A stretch of 64,000 nt of DNA from Paludibacterium paludis. Its GTDB lineage: Bacteria; Pseudomonadota; Gammaproteobacteria; Burkholderiales; Chromobacteriaceae. The stretch lies in assembly GCF_018802605.1 (NCBI RefSeq), contig NZ_CP069161.1, positions 806,001-870,000 on the forward strand, given 5' to 3'. The position numbers were made by a program, and so were the translations under genes. How positions within the stretch are numbered: position 1 is the first letter of the stretch; each line of letters starts with the position of its first letter. Under the pieces are notes generated by a model. The model was not told the DNA's origin. It ran no database searches and saw only the letters and a list, made by a program, of their open reading frames with translations. Positions 28,204-37,509 of the stretch are shown piece after piece.

Positions 28204-30405
28204 ATGGTATCCGTTGTCCGAACCGTTGCCGATACGCTTGCCGACGCCGCCGATACGCGTCGTTGGCTCGAGCACCTTGCCGCCTCGCTGCCCGACCGGG
28301 AAAGCGAGCTGCTGATCCGCGCTTTCGACGCCGCGAGCGAGATGTACCGCGACAAAACGGTGCCGGTCACCGGCGAGGACCTGTTCAGTCATGCCGTTTC
28401 GGCGGCGGCCATCGTCGCGGATCTGAACCTGCTGACCGACGCGATCGTGGCGACCTTATTGTTCCGAGTGCCGGACTTCCGGGACGACTGGCAGGAATGG
28501 CTGGCCGCGAACTTCAACAAGACAGTGGTCATGCTGGTCGACGGCGTCAATCGAGTGCGCCGCCTGACCGAAGTGGCGCGCATCGATCGCCTGGATACAC
28601 CCGAAGAGCGGGCGCGCCAGGCCGAAACCATGCGCAAGATGCTGCTGGCGATGGTCGAGGACATCCGGGTGGTGCTGATCAAGCTCGCCTGGCGCACGCA
28701 GACCATGCACTATCTGCCCGAGTGTCCGGAGCCGGTGCGCCGGCAGATCGCCCAGGAGACCATGGACGTGTTCGCGCCGCTGGCCAACCGCCTTGGCGTC
28801 TGGCAGATCAAGTGGGAGCTGGAGGATCTGGGGTTCCGCCACATGGAGCCCGAGGATTACAAGAAAATCGCCAAGCTGCTCGATGAGCGCCGGCTGGAGC
28901 GGATCGATTACATCGAGCGGGTGCTCGTCGACTTGCGCAAGGCGTTGGCCGATGCCGGCATCAAGGGCGAGGTGGCGGGGCGGCCGAAGCACATCTACAG
29001 CATCTGGCGCAAGATGCGCAAAAAGAACCTCGATTTCGCCGAACTGTACGATATCCGCGCGGTGCGCGTGCTGGTCGAACGCATGCAGGACTGCTACACG
29101 GTGCTCGGACTGATCCACAGCATGTGGCAGCCGATTCCCGGTGAATTCGACGACTATATCTCCCATCCGAAGGCCAACGATTACCGCAGCCTGCACACCG
29201 CGGTCATCGGTCCGGACGACCGTGGCATCGAAGTGCAGATCCGCACCTTCGAAATGCACGAACACGCCGAGTTCGGCGTCGCGGCGCACTGGCGCTACAA
29301 GGAAGGCGGCAAGGGCGACGCCCGGTACGAGGAAAAAATCGCCTGGCTGCGCCAACTGCTCGACTGGCGCGAGGAGATGTCGGACAGGAGCGGCCTGGCC
29401 GAAGCCTTCAAGACCGAGCTGTTCACCGACACCATTTACGTGCTGACGCCGGCCGGGCGGGTACTGTCGTTGCCGCAGGGCGCGACCCCGATCGACTTCG
29501 CCTACGCCCTGCATTCGGATCTTGGCCACCGTTGCCGCGGCGCCAAGGTCGAGGGGCAGATCGTGCCGCTGTCGACACCGCTCGAGAACGGCCAGCGCGT
29601 GGAAATCCTCGCCGCCAAGGAAGGCGGCCCGAGCGTCAACTGGCTGCATGAAGGCTGGGTGAAGAGTCACCGCGCGATCTCGAAGATCCGTCAGTATATC
29701 CGCATGCAAAACGCCGATGTGGTGAGGGAAACCGGGCGGCAACTGTTCGAACGCGAATTGGCCCGCCATCCGCATCACAAGCTCAATCTGTCGACGCTCA
29801 CGGAAAAACTCGGTTACGAGAAGCTCGACGAAGTCTACGGCGCGCTCGGCCATGGCGAGCTGACCATGCGCTCGGTCGCCCAGGCGCTGGAAAGCCTGTC
29901 GCCGGCTCCGGTGCGGGAGGTGACGGCCGAGGATGTGGTGCGGGCCAGCAAGGGCGGACACGACGCGGGCGGCATTCTCATCGAGGGCGTGGACAACCTG
30001 ATGACGGTGTTGGCCAAGTGCTGCAAGCCCGCGCCGCCGGACAGCGTGGTGGGCTTCGTGACGCGTGGCCGCGGCATCTCCATCCATCGCAGCCACTGCC
30101 TGACGCTCAAGCGCCTGTCGGTGGAGGCGCCCGAACGGTTGATCGCGGCGGATTGGGGCGACCAGCGCAACAGCGTGTTTCCCATCGACGTCGAGGTGAC
30201 GGCGCAGGACCGTCCGGGCATGCTCCGGGATATTTCCGATGTGTTCTCGCGCGAAAAGCTCAATGTGATCGGCGTGAACACCATGAGCCGTGACCTGCGC
30301 ACCCGTTTGCGCTTCACGGTGGAAGTGAGGCAGGTCAATGAGATCAGCCGGGTACTCGCGCGCGTGCTTGAAGTCTCCGGCGTGCAGGAAGCGCGGCGGC
30401 TGTGA
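28204..30405 (+). CDS. relA: (p)ppGpp synthetase RelA
   Basis: 733 residues. Order: degenerate HD domain (the HD of SpoT hydrolases is lost: LFSHAVSAAAIVADLNLLTDAIVATLLFRVPD), synthetase domain (GRPKHIYSIWRKM, ELYDIRAVRVLVERMQDCY, KANDYRSLHTAVIGPD, VEIQIRT-type HEHAEFGVAAHWRYK), TGS domain (YVLTPAGRVLSLPQGATPIDFAY), helical and zinc-finger/RIS region with CC (LAKCCKPAPPD), and C-terminal ACT domain (DRPGMLRDISDVFSREKLNV). Loss of the HD residues marks it as ribosome-associated RelA, not SpoT. It makes (p)ppGpp at stalled ribosomes during amino acid starvation. It begins 3 bp after the mutY stop, so it may be co-transcribed. Confidence 0.93.
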   Translation: MVSVVRTVADTLADAADTRRWLEHLAASLPDRESELLIRAFDAASEMYRDKTVPVTGEDLFSHAVSAAAIVADLNLLTDAIVATLLFRVPDFRDDWQEWLAANFNKTVVMLVDGVNRVRRLTEVARIDRLDTPEERARQAETMRKMLLAMVEDIRVVLIKLAWRTQTMHYLPECPEPVRRQIAQETMDVFAPLANRLGVWQIKWELEDLGFRHMEPEDYKKIAKLLDERRLERIDYIERVLVDLRKALADAGIKGEVAGRPKHIYSIWRKMRKKNLDFAELYDIRAVRVLVERMQDCYTVLGLIHSMWQPIPGEFDDYISHPKANDYRSLHTAVIGPDDRGIEVQIRTFEMHEHAEFGVAAHWRYKEGGKGDARYEEKIAWLRQLLDWREEMSDRSGLAEAFKTELFTDTIYVLTPAGRVLSLPQGATPIDFAYALHSDLGHRCRGAKVEGQIVPLSTPLENGQRVEILAAKEGGPSVNWLHEGWVKSHRAISKIRQYIRMQNADVVRETGRQLFERELARHPHHKLNLSTLTEKLGYEKLDEVYGALGHGELTMRSVAQALESLSPAPVREVTAEDVVRASKGGHDAGGILIEGVDNLMTVLAKCCKPAPPDSVVGFVTRGRGISIHRSHCLTLKRLSVEAPERLIAADWGDQRNSVFPIDVEVTAQDRPGMLRDISDVFSREKLNVIGVNTMSRDLRTRLRFTVEVRQVNEISRVLARVLEVSGVQEARRL

Positions 30406-30436
30406 CCCGGAACGCCACAATATGGCGGTCTGGCAA

Positions 30437-30466
30437 TTGATTTCACGTGAAGATAATGTTCATAAT
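30437..30466 (+). promoter_or_regulatory. Candidate promoter of the deo operon
   Basis: TTGATT at 30437-30442 and CATAAT at 30461-30466 with an 18-bp spacer, about 50 bp before deoC. A small hairpin (GCGCC/GGCGC) lies in the leader. No obvious DeoR or CytR operator was recognised. Confidence 0.5.
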
Positions 30467-30515
30467 TTCCTTTTTGCAAGCGCCGTTTGGCGCAAGTGTC
30501 TGAAAGAAAACCACG

Positions 30516-31283
30516 ATGTCCGATCTGATTCTGGCGGCTCGCCGCGCTCTCTCCCTGATGGACCTGACCACGCTGAACGACGACGACTCCGACGTCAAGG
30601 TGGCCGAGTTGTGCCGCAAGGCGGCGGGTCCGGCAGGCCGCGTGGCGGCTGTGTGCGTGTATCCGCGTTTTGTCCCCGTTGCCAAGAAGACCCTGACCGA
30701 ACAAGGTTCGCCCGAAGTCCGGGTCGCCACGGTGACCAATTTCCCCGCCGGCGGTGAAGATGTCGCGATCGCCGTGGCGGAAACCCGCGCGTCGATCGCC
30801 TACGGCGCCGACGAAGTGGATGTGGTGTTCCCCTATCGCGCGCTGATGGCGGGCAATACCGCGCTGGGCGAAGAGCTGGTGCGCGCCTGCAAGGCGGCCT
30901 GCCAGGGCCGAACGCTCAAGGTGATCATCGAAAGCGGCGAGCTGAAGGATGCCGTCCTGATCCGCGAAGCCAGCCTGATCTCGATCAGCGCCGGCGCCGA
31001 TTTCATCAAGACCTCGACCGGCAAGGTGCCGGTCAACGCCACGCTGGAAGCCGCGCGCATCATGCTCGAAGCGATCCGCGACACCGGCGCGACCTGCGGC
31101 TTCAAGGCGGCGGGCGGCGTGCGCAGCGCCGAAGAGGCGGCCGAATACCTGGCGCTGGCCGATGGCCTGATGGGCGAAGCCTGGGTGACCCCGGCGCATT
31201 TCCGCTTCGGCGCGTCCAGCCTGCTCGCCAATCTCGAAGCCACTCTGGGCCATGGCAAGGGCGGCGACGCCACGGGCTACTGA
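30516..31283 (+). CDS. deoC: Deoxyribose-phosphate aldolase
   Basis: 255 residues, the E. coli-type (long) DeoC. The Schiff-base Lys is in [15 protein letters not shown], preceded by [11 protein letters not shown] with the second active-site Lys region, and the C-terminal [10 protein letters not shown] block has the proton-relay Lys. It cleaves 2-deoxyribose-5-phosphate to glyceraldehyde-3-phosphate and acetaldehyde. It is first gene of deoCABD, which feeds deoxynucleosides into central metabolism. Confidence 0.95.
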   Translation: MSDLILAARRALSLMDLTTLNDDDSDVKVAELCRKAAGPAGRVAAVCVYPRFVPVAKKTLTEQGSPEVRVATVTNFPAGGEDVAIAVAETRASIAYGADEVDVVFPYRALMAGNTALGEELVRACKAACQGRTLKVIIESGELKDAVLIREASLISISAGADFIKTSTGKVPVNATLEAARIMLEAIRDTGATCGFKAAGGVRSAEEAAEYLALADGLMGEAWVTPAHFRFGASSLLANLEATLGHGKGGDATGY

Positions 31284-31357
31284 TCCCGAAATCCTGTCGA
31301 CGGGCCAGCCGACCCAGGCCGGCCCGTTCCCGTTGTTATCGCGAAGGAGGGCAGCGC

Positions 31358-32689
31358 ATGTTTCTGCCGCAAGAATTCATCAGCAAAAAACGCGACAACC
31401 TGCCGCTGTCGGATGACGATATCCGCGCGTTCGTCGCGGGCATCAAGGATGGCTCCGTGGCCGAGAGCCAGATCGCCGCGTTCGGCATGGCGGTGTATTT
31501 CAACGGTCTGTCCATGGACGAGAACGTCACGCTGACGCTGGCGATGCGCGACTCGGGCCGCCGCATGCGCTGGGACGACCTCGGGCTCGATGGTCCGGTG
31601 GTCGACAAGCATTCCACCGGCGGGGTCGGCGACGTGGTGTCGCTGATGCTCGGGCCGATGGTCGCCGCCTGCGGCGGCTATGTGCCGATGATCTCCGGGC
31701 GCGGCCTGGGGCACACCGGCGGCACGCTCGACAAGCTGTCCGCGATCCCCGGTTACGATCCTTTCCCGTCGGCCGACGAGTTTCGCCGTCTGGTGAAGGA
31801 AGTGGGTGTGTCGATCATCGGCCAGACCGACGATCTGGCGCCCGCGGACCGGCGCTTTTACGCGACGCGCGATATCACCGCCACCGTCGAGTCCATTCCG
31901 CTGATCACCGCGTCCATTCTCTCCAAGAAACTGGCCGCCGGCCTCGACTCCCTGGTGATGGACGTGAAAACCGGCACCGGGGCGTTCATGCCCACCCTGG
32001 AAAAATCCATCGCGCTGGCGCGGCGCATCGTCGAGGTGGGCAACGGCGCGGGCGTGGCCACCAGCGCGCTGGTGACCGATATGAACCAGCCCCTGGCCAC
32101 CACCGCCGGCAATTCGCTCGAGACGATCGAGGCGGTGCGTTACCTCAAGGGCGAACACCGGGCCGCGCGCCTGCACGAGATCACCATGGCGCTGTGCGCC
32201 GAGATGCTGATCGCCGGTTCGCTGGCCCGCGATGAAGCCGAGGCGCGCGGCAAGCTGCAGCACGCGCTCGATTCGGGCCGCGCCGCCGAGGTTTTCGGGC
32301 GGATGGTCGCCGAAATGGGCGGGCCGGCCGATTTCATGGACGCGCCGGAACGTCATCTGGAGGCCGCGCCGATCATCCGCCCGGTCTATGCTGACAGGGC
32401 GGGTTTCGTGTCCTCGATGGACACCCGCGGTCTGGGCATGGCCGTGTGCGCGCTCGGCGGCGGACGACGCCAGTCGGGCGATACGCTCGACTACCGTGTC
32501 GGCCTCTCCCATTTTGTCGAACTGGGTCAGTCGCTGACCTTGGAGACGCCGCTGGCCATGGTGCACGCCGCCAGCGAAGAGAGCTGGCAGGAAGCCGCGC
32601 GCCGGGTACGCGCCTCGGTGGCGCTGGCCGACGAAGCGCCGACGGTCAATCCGCTGGTGCACCGCATTATCCGCCGGGACGCGATTTGA
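31358..32689 (+). CDS. deoA: Thymidine phosphorylase
   Basis: 443 residues, preceded by AAGGAGG. The phosphate-binding motif [20 protein letters not shown], thymidine-site residues in [15 protein letters not shown] and [13 protein letters not shown] are all present; length equals E. coli DeoA (440). It splits thymidine and deoxyuridine to base and deoxyribose-1-phosphate. Second gene of the deo operon, 74 bp after deoC. Confidence 0.95.
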   Translation: MFLPQEFISKKRDNLPLSDDDIRAFVAGIKDGSVAESQIAAFGMAVYFNGLSMDENVTLTLAMRDSGRRMRWDDLGLDGPVVDKHSTGGVGDVVSLMLGPMVAACGGYVPMISGRGLGHTGGTLDKLSAIPGYDPFPSADEFRRLVKEVGVSIIGQTDDLAPADRRFYATRDITATVESIPLITASILSKKLAAGLDSLVMDVKTGTGAFMPTLEKSIALARRIVEVGNGAGVATSALVTDMNQPLATTAGNSLETIEAVRYLKGEHRAARLHEITMALCAEMLIAGSLARDEAEARGKLQHALDSGRAAEVFGRMVAEMGGPADFMDAPERHLEAAPIIRPVYADRAGFVSSMDTRGLGMAVCALGGGRRQSGDTLDYRVGLSHFVELGQSLTLETPLAMVHAASEESWQEAARRVRASVALADEAPTVNPLVHRIIRRDAI

Positions 32690-32717
32690 GCGCGCCCCGG
32701 GCCGCAGGAGACACACA

Positions 32718-33932
32718 ATGAAACGCGCCATCATCCTGATTCTCGATTCCCTCGGCATCGGCGCCGCGGATGACGCCGAACGCTTCGGCGACGTGGGAAG
32801 CAATACGCTCGGCCATATCGCGATGCGTTGCGCGCAAGGCGATGCCGATATCGGCCGCCAAGGGCCGCTGACGCTGCCCAACCTGTCGCGTCTTGGCCTG
32901 GCTCACGCGACGGAGCTGTCCAGCGGGTATTTCCCCGAAGGCATGGAGCGGGTGGAACCGGTTGCCGCCTGGGGGTACGCCAATGAGTTGTCCTCCGGCA
33001 AGGACACACCCTCCGGCCATTGGGAGATCGCCGGAGTGCCGGTGCTGTTCGACTGGGGGTATTTCACCGACCGGGAAGCGAGCTTCCCGGCGGAACTGCT
33101 CGAACGCATCGTTCACGAGGCGAAGCTGCCCGGCTATCTGGGCAATTGCCATGCCTCGGGCACCGAGATTCTCGACCGCCTGGGCGAAGAGCACATGGCC
33201 AGCGGCAAGCCGATTTTCTATACCTCGGCCGACTCGGTGTTCCAGATCGCCTGCCATGAGGAAACCTTCGGCCTTGAACGGCTTTACGAGGTATGCCGTG
33301 TCGCCCGGGCGGCGCTGGAGCCCTATAACATAGGCCGCGTGATCGCCCGTCCGTTCGTGGGCGCGGGGCGCGGCGCGTTCAGTCGCACCGGCAACCGCAA
33401 GGATCTGGCGGTGGAGCCGCCGGCCGATACGGTCCTGAAAAAGCTCGCCGACGCCGGAGGCGAGGTGGTGTCGATCGGCAAGATCGCCGATATCTACGCC
33501 CACGTCGGGATCACCCGCAAGGTCAAGGCCACCGGACTTGACGCGCTGTGGGATGCCACGCTGGAAGAAACCGCGCGCGCGCCGGACCGCAGCATCGTGA
33601 TGACCAATTTCGTCGATTTCGATTCGAGTTTCGGCCACCGCCGGGACGTCGCCGGCTACGCGGGGGCGCTGGAGGCGTTCGACAAACGTCTGCCCGAGAT
33701 CATGGCGCAGTTGCGCGAGGGCGATATCCTCATCCTCTCCGCCGATCATGGCTGCGATCCGACCTGGCCGGGTTCCGATCACACGCGCGAACACATTCCC
33801 GTGCTGTGCTACGGCCCCGGCGTCAAACCCGGTTCCATCGGTCCCCGGAAAACCTTCGCCGATATCGGCCAGACCGTGGCGCGCCATCTGGGGTTGCCTC
33901 CGATGGATTACGGCACCGCGTTCATCGATTGA
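32718..33932 (+). CDS. deoB: Phosphopentomutase
   Basis: 404 residues. Alkaline-phosphatase superfamily metal ligands are visible: [15 protein letters not shown] near the N-terminus, and [28 protein letters not shown] near the C-terminus with the paired Asp/His metal sites. Thr in [12 protein letters not shown] is the phosphorylated residue. It converts (deoxy)ribose-1-phosphate to the 5-phosphate, linking DeoA and DeoD to DeoC. Third gene of the operon. Confidence 0.95.
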   Translation: MKRAIILILDSLGIGAADDAERFGDVGSNTLGHIAMRCAQGDADIGRQGPLTLPNLSRLGLAHATELSSGYFPEGMERVEPVAAWGYANELSSGKDTPSGHWEIAGVPVLFDWGYFTDREASFPAELLERIVHEAKLPGYLGNCHASGTEILDRLGEEHMASGKPIFYTSADSVFQIACHEETFGLERLYEVCRVARAALEPYNIGRVIARPFVGAGRGAFSRTGNRKDLAVEPPADTVLKKLADAGGEVVSIGKIADIYAHVGITRKVKATGLDALWDATLEETARAPDRSIVMTNFVDFDSSFGHRRDVAGYAGALEAFDKRLPEIMAQLREGDILILSADHGCDPTWPGSDHTREHIPVLCYGPGVKPGSIGPRKTFADIGQTVARHLGLPPMDYGTAFID

Positions 33933-33956
33933 TACGACACAACAAGGAAATACACT

Positions 33957-34667
33957 ATGCCCACTCCTCATATCAGCGCCCAACCGGGAGATTTTGCCGA
34001 TATCGTTCTGATGCCGGGCGACCCCCTGCGTGCCCAGGTGATCGCCGACACCTATCTGGACGATGCGCGCCTGGTGACCTCCGTGCGCAATATGTTCGGT
34101 TACACCGGCTTTTACAAAGGGCGCCGCGTATCGATCATGGCTCATGGCATGGGCATTCCATCGTGCAGCATCTACACCACCGAGCTGATCCGCGAATACG
34201 GTGTCAAGACGCTGATCCGCATCGGCTCGTGCGGAGCGGTCACCTCCGATCTCAAATTGCGCGACATCGTCATCGCCATGGGCGCCTCGACCGACAGCAA
34301 GGTCAACCGCATGCGTTTTATGGACCATGACTGGGCCGCCATCGCCGACTATGACGTGCTCAGCGCGACGGTCGACACGGCGCGCGAACTGAACAAGGCG
34401 TTCCGCGTGGGCAATGTGTTCTCGGCGGACCTGTTCTATTCGGCCCAGCCGCAAATGCTGGACATCATGGCGCGCATGAAGGTGCTCGCCGTGGAAATGG
34501 AGCTGGCCGGCATCTATGGCGCCGCCGCCGAGCTTGGCGCCCGTGCCATGGGGATTCTTACCGTGTCGGACATCATCCCGACCGGCGAGCAGACCACGGC
34601 CGAAGAGCGCCAGACCAGCTTCCACGACATGATGCAGATCGCCCTGGAAACCACGCTCAAGCTGTGA
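33957..34667 (+). CDS. deoD: Purine nucleoside phosphorylase
   Basis: 236 residues, hexameric trimer-type DeoD. Landmarks: [20 protein letters not shown] (phosphate loop GDPLRA follows), RIGSCGAV, the ribose site [13 protein letters not shown], and catalytic Asp in [10 protein letters not shown]. It phosphorolyses purine (deoxy)nucleosides. Last gene of deoCABD; the operon's usual terminator is not obvious, and a separate RNA-like region follows. Confidence 0.95.
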   Translation: MPTPHISAQPGDFADIVLMPGDPLRAQVIADTYLDDARLVTSVRNMFGYTGFYKGRRVSIMAHGMGIPSCSIYTTELIREYGVKTLIRIGSCGAVTSDLKLRDIVIAMGASTDSKVNRMRFMDHDWAAIADYDVLSATVDTARELNKAFRVGNVFSADLFYSAQPQMLDIMARMKVLAVEMELAGIYGAAAELGARAMGILTVSDIIPTGEQTTAEERQTSFHDMMQIALETTLKL

Positions 34668-34705
34668 TTACGGTGGCTGTGCGGCGGTGGTGTGGATTTT
34701 ATACT

Positions 34706-34863
34706 GCGCTGCACAAAAAAAACTTGCCAAAGAAGGATAGGGTGGAGATAATCTGAATTGCATCAGGGCGTTGCATGTCAATGCGCGTTTTGGTGTTGTC
34801 TCCTCCATCCTCCTTCTTTAAGGTGGAACTTGGCGCAATCAGCATCGATTGCGCCTTTTTTTT
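34706..34863 (+). ncRNA. Candidate structured small RNA between deoD and rplM
   Basis: A TATACT box (34700-34705) without a good -35 precedes about 150 nt that hold no ORF. The stretch 34729-34748 (AAAGAAGGATAGGGTGGAGA) pairs over almost its whole length with 34799-34819 (TCTCCTCCATCCTCCTTCTTT), forming a long imperfect stem capped by a ~50-nt loop. A perfect 9-bp terminator stem with eight T follows (34832-34863). The 3' arm has two CUCC/CCUCC stretches that could target ribosome-binding sites if freed. It does not fit tmRNA, 4.5S or RNase P RNA; 6S-like folding was considered but the primary sequence did not match what I know. No family is assigned. Confidence 0.55.
34832..34863 (+). terminator. 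Terminator of the candidate sRNA / deo transcript
   Basis: GGCGCAATC / GATTGCGCC stem, 6-nt loop and eight T. It ends transcription before the separate rplM promoter. Confidence 0.9.
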
Positions 34864-34916
34864 GCCGGATTTCCGGGCGCCTCCGCGGCGGCGGTTTTTT
34901 GTTGTCGCACAATGGT

Positions 34917-34945
34917 TTGACAGAGTTTTTGGCCTGTAATAGAAT
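34917..34945 (+). promoter_or_regulatory. rplM-rpsI promoter
   Basis: TTGACA at 34917-34922, 17-bp spacer, TAGAAT at 34940-34945: a near-consensus sigma-70 promoter about 28 bp upstream of the rplM ATG. Confidence 0.85.
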
Positions 34946-34979
34946 CCGTAACTTTCAAGAATTACGATGGAAGAGTTCC

Positions 34980-35408
34980 ATGAAGACCTTTTCTGCCAAG
35001 CCGCATGAGGTAAAGCGCGAGTGGTACGTGGTCGACGCCACCGATATGGTGCTCGGTCGACTGGCCGCTGAAGTCGCGCGCCGTCTGCGTGGCAAGCACA
35101 AGCCGGAGTTCACTCCGCACGTCGATACCGGCGACTACATTGTTGTCGTCAACGCCGACAAGCTGCGCGTTACCGGCGCCAAGGCGCTGGACAAGAAATA
35201 CTATCGCCACACCGGCTACCCCGGCGGTATCAAAGAACGCACCTTCACGGAACTGCACAACCAGTTCCCGGGCCGCGTCCTGGAAAAAGCCGTCAAAGGC
35301 ATGCTGCCGAAGGGTCCGCTGGGCTACGCCATGATCAAGAAGCTCAAGGTGTATGCCGGTACGGAGCATCCGCACAGCGCCCAACAGCCCAAAGTGCTGG
35401 AAATCTGA
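34980..35408 (+). CDS. rplM: 50S ribosomal protein L13
   Basis: 142 residues from ATG at 34980, the normal L13 length; the longer open frame from 34758 runs through the sRNA region and promoter. Starts [20 protein letters not shown] and contains [27 protein letters not shown] and HTGYPGG. Early assembly protein of the large subunit, co-transcribed with rpsI 16 bp downstream. Confidence 0.97.
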   Translation: MKTFSAKPHEVKREWYVVDATDMVLGRLAAEVARRLRGKHKPEFTPHVDTGDYIVVVNADKLRVTGAKALDKKYYRHTGYPGGIKERTFTELHNQFPGRVLEKAVKGMLPKGPLGYAMIKKLKVYAGTEHPHSAQQPKVLEI

Positions 35409-35424
35409 TTTCGAGGCAACATAG

Positions 35425-35817
35425 ATGAACGGTAAATATTACTACGGTACCGGCCGTCGCAAGAGCTCTGTAGCACGCGTTTTCATGCAAAAGGGCAGCG
35501 GCCAAATCATCGTCAACGGCAAGCCGGTTGACGAATACTTCGCCCGCGAGACCGGCCGCATGGTTATCCGCCAGCCGCTGGCTCTGACCGAGCATTCCGA
35601 ATCCTTCGACATCAAGGTCAACGTGGTTGGCGGCGGTGAAACCGGCCAGGCCGGCGCGATCCGTCACGGCATCACCCGCGCCCTGATCGATTTCAGCGCC
35701 GAACTGAAACCGGCTCTGTCCAACGCCGGCTTCGTTACCCGCGACGCCCGCGAAGTCGAACGTAAGAAAGTCGGCCTGCGCAAGGCACGCCGCGCCAAGC
35801 AGTTCTCCAAGCGCTGA
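35425..35817 (+). CDS. rpsI: 30S ribosomal protein S9
   Basis: 130 residues, [15 protein letters not shown] at the N-terminus and the conserved basic C-terminal tail ending in [15 protein letters not shown] sequence ([12 protein letters not shown]) that reaches the P-site tRNA. Second gene of rplM-rpsI, followed by a terminator at 35840-35867. Confidence 0.97.
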   Translation: MNGKYYYGTGRRKSSVARVFMQKGSGQIIVNGKPVDEYFARETGRMVIRQPLALTEHSESFDIKVNVVGGGETGQAGAIRHGITRALIDFSAELKPALSNAGFVTRDAREVERKKVGLRKARRAKQFSKR

Positions 35818-35839
35818 TACGCTTGTCGAACGCCGCGCC

Positions 35840-35867
35840 AAAAAGCCACCCCTGGGGTGGCTTTTTT
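35840..35867 (+). terminator. Terminator after rpsI
   Basis: AAAAAGCCACC / GGTGGCTTTTTT stem with a short C/G loop and T-run. Confidence 0.88.
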
Positions 35868-35915
35868 CTTGTCCGCATTTTCCTTCCGTGCGTTGGCCGA
35901 ATACACTGGCATCGC

Positions 35916-35963
35916 TTGCCTCGTTTTCCCGCTTGGGCCTAAAATGTCGATATTGCGACATTT
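35916..35963 (+). promoter_or_regulatory. argC promoter with overlapping perfect inverted repeat
   Basis: TTGCCT (35916-35921), 18-bp spacer, TAAAAT (35940-35945). Overlapping and just downstream of the -10 is AAATGTCG (35942-35949) and CGACATTT (35956-35963), a perfect 8-bp inverted repeat with a 6-bp spacer over the expected start point. That geometry suits a repressor operator. It does not look like an ARG box. Confidence 0.6.
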
Positions 35964-35983
35964 ATTTACAAAAGGTGAATGGC

Positions 35984-37012
35984 ATGATCAAGGTGGGAAT
36001 TGTCGGTGGGACCGGGTATACCGGCGTCGAACTGCTGCGTCTTCTGGCACTGCATCCCCACGCGAAAGTGTGTGCCGTCACATCGCGCAAGGAAGCGGGC
36101 ATGCGCGTCGACGCCATGTATCCGAGCTTGCGCGGTTACACCGATGTGGTGTTTTCCACGCCGGAGGACGCCGGGCTCGGCGAGTGCGACGTGGTGTTCT
36201 TCGCGACGCCCAACGGCATTGCCATGGGCGAGGCGCGGGCGTTGCTTGATGCGGGGGTGCGGGTGATCGACCTGGCCGCCGATTTCCGGATCGGCAACGT
36301 GGCCGAGTGGGAGGCATGGTACGGCATGCGCCATGCTTCCCCGGAGTTGGTCGCCGAAGCCGTTTACGGACTTCCCGAGGTCAATCGCGAGGCCATCTGC
36401 GGCGCGCGGCTGGTGGCCAATCCCGGATGTTACCCGACGGCCGTGCAGTTGGGATTCCTGCCCCTGATCCAGTCGGACGCGATCGCGCTGGACAGTTTGA
36501 TCGCCGATTGCAAATCCGGCGTGTCGGGAGCGGGGCGCAAGGCCGAAGTCTCGTCGCTGCTGGCCGAAGCCGGCGATTCCTTCAAGGCTTACGGTGTCGC
36601 CGGGCACCGCCACTTGCCTGAAATCCGCCAGGGGCTTTCGCGGGTGGCGGGCGAGCCGGTCGGACTGACCTTTGTGCCCCATCTGACGCCGATGATCCGC
36701 GGCATTCATGCCACACTCTACGCCCGTCTGGTGCGCGACGTGGATCTGCAGGACGTGTTCGAATCGCGCTATGCCAACGAACGTTTTGTCGATGTGCTGC
36801 CGGCCGGCAGCCACCCCGAAACGCGTTCGGTGCGGGGAGGCAACCTGTGCCGGATCGCGGTGCACCGGCCGCAGGGCGGCGATACGGTGGTGGTGCTGTC
36901 GGTGATCGACAATCTGGTCAAGGGGGCGGCCGGCCAGGCGGTGCAGAACATGAACCTGATGTTCGGTTTTGCCGAGGATGCCGGACTCGGGATCGTTCCG
37001 TTGCAGCCGTGA
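35984..37012 (+). CDS. argC: N-acetyl-gamma-glutamyl-phosphate reductase
   Basis: 342 residues from ATG at 35984, with AAGGTGA just upstream. NADP-binding [17 protein letters not shown] at the N-terminus and catalytic Cys in [14 protein letters not shown]; His in [10 protein letters not shown]. It reduces N-acetylglutamyl-phosphate to the semialdehyde in arginine/ornithine biosynthesis. Standing alone rather than in an arg operon, it has its own promoter with an overlapping dyad. Confidence 0.95.
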   Translation: MIKVGIVGGTGYTGVELLRLLALHPHAKVCAVTSRKEAGMRVDAMYPSLRGYTDVVFSTPEDAGLGECDVVFFATPNGIAMGEARALLDAGVRVIDLAADFRIGNVAEWEAWYGMRHASPELVAEAVYGLPEVNREAICGARLVANPGCYPTAVQLGFLPLIQSDAIALDSLIADCKSGVSGAGRKAEVSSLLAEAGDSFKAYGVAGHRHLPEIRQGLSRVAGEPVGLTFVPHLTPMIRGIHATLYARLVRDVDLQDVFESRYANERFVDVLPAGSHPETRSVRGGNLCRIAVHRPQGGDTVVVLSVIDNLVKGAAGQAVQNMNLMFGFAEDAGLGIVPLQP

Positions 37013-37038
37013 CGCTTGAAAACTGGTCAGACGGCCCT

Positions 37039-37061
37039 ATATCCGACTAAAATAGTAGGAT
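37039..37061 (+). promoter_or_regulatory. IscR type-1-like site upstream of erpA
   Basis: The segment begins ATATCC, has the core GACTAAAATAGT and ends AGGAT. The E. coli type-1 IscR motif is ATAxxTGACTAnnnTAGTCxxxTAT, so the core GACTA-AAA-TAGT fits exactly and the flanks partly. It lies 43 bp before the erpA start, where IscR represses in E. coli. Confidence 0.65.
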
Positions 37062-37103
37062 GAACCGCCGATAACCGGTGCAATCGATTAAGTGAGGTTT
37101 ACC

Positions 37104-37457
37104 ATGAGCACTGCCGCAACCGAAATGCCGAGCCCGATCAATTTTACCGACAGCGCTTGCGCCAAGGTACGCGATCTGATCGCCGAGGAAGGCAATCCCG
37201 ATCTGAAACTGCGCGTGTTCGTCACCGGCGGCGGCTGCTCCGGTTTCCAGTACGGATTCACCTTCGACGAGATCGTCAATGAGGACGATACCCCGATCGA
37301 TCGCGATGGCGTCACCTTCCTCGTGGATCCGATGAGCTACCAGTACCTGGTCGGCGCCGAGATCGATTACCAGGAGGATCTGAACGGTTCGCAGTTCGTG
37401 ATCCGTAATCCGAACGCGCAAACCACCTGCGGCTGCGGATCGTCGTTCTCGGTTTGA
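37104..37457 (+). CDS. erpA: Iron-sulfur cluster insertion protein ErpA
   Basis: 117 residues from ATG at 37104. A-type carrier fold with the three ligand cysteines: C45 in [13 protein letters not shown], and C109 and C111 in TTCGCGSSF. It receives Fe-S clusters from IscU/NfuA and passes them to apoproteins, including respiratory enzymes and IspG/H. It is a single gene between argC and cheR with its own terminator (37477-37502). The IscR-like site upstream suggests iron-sulfur-responsive control. Confidence 0.95.
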   Translation: MSTAATEMPSPINFTDSACAKVRDLIAEEGNPDLKLRVFVTGGGCSGFQYGFTFDEIVNEDDTPIDRDGVTFLVDPMSYQYLVGAEIDYQEDLNGSQFVIRNPNAQTTCGCGSSFSV

Positions 37458-37476
37458 GGATAACGAGCTATGATAG

Positions 37477-37502
37477 AAGCCCGGGCCTGATTCCCGGGCT
37501 TT
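37477..37502 (+). terminator. Terminator after erpA
   Basis: AAGCCCGGG / CCCGGGCTT stem, 7-nt loop, weak T-run; it ends a few bases before the cheR start. Confidence 0.7.
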
Positions 37503-37509
37503 ATCATAT

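Noticed and set aside
34758..34979. N-terminal extension of rplM by 74 codons
   Set aside because: It would run through a terminator and a near-consensus promoter; L13 is normally 142 residues.
37021..37036. Possible Neisseria-type DNA uptake sequence (GTCAGACGGC)
   Set aside because: One mismatch to the core TTCAGACGGC and not repeated elsewhere in 64 kb; Chromobacteriaceae are not expected to use it.
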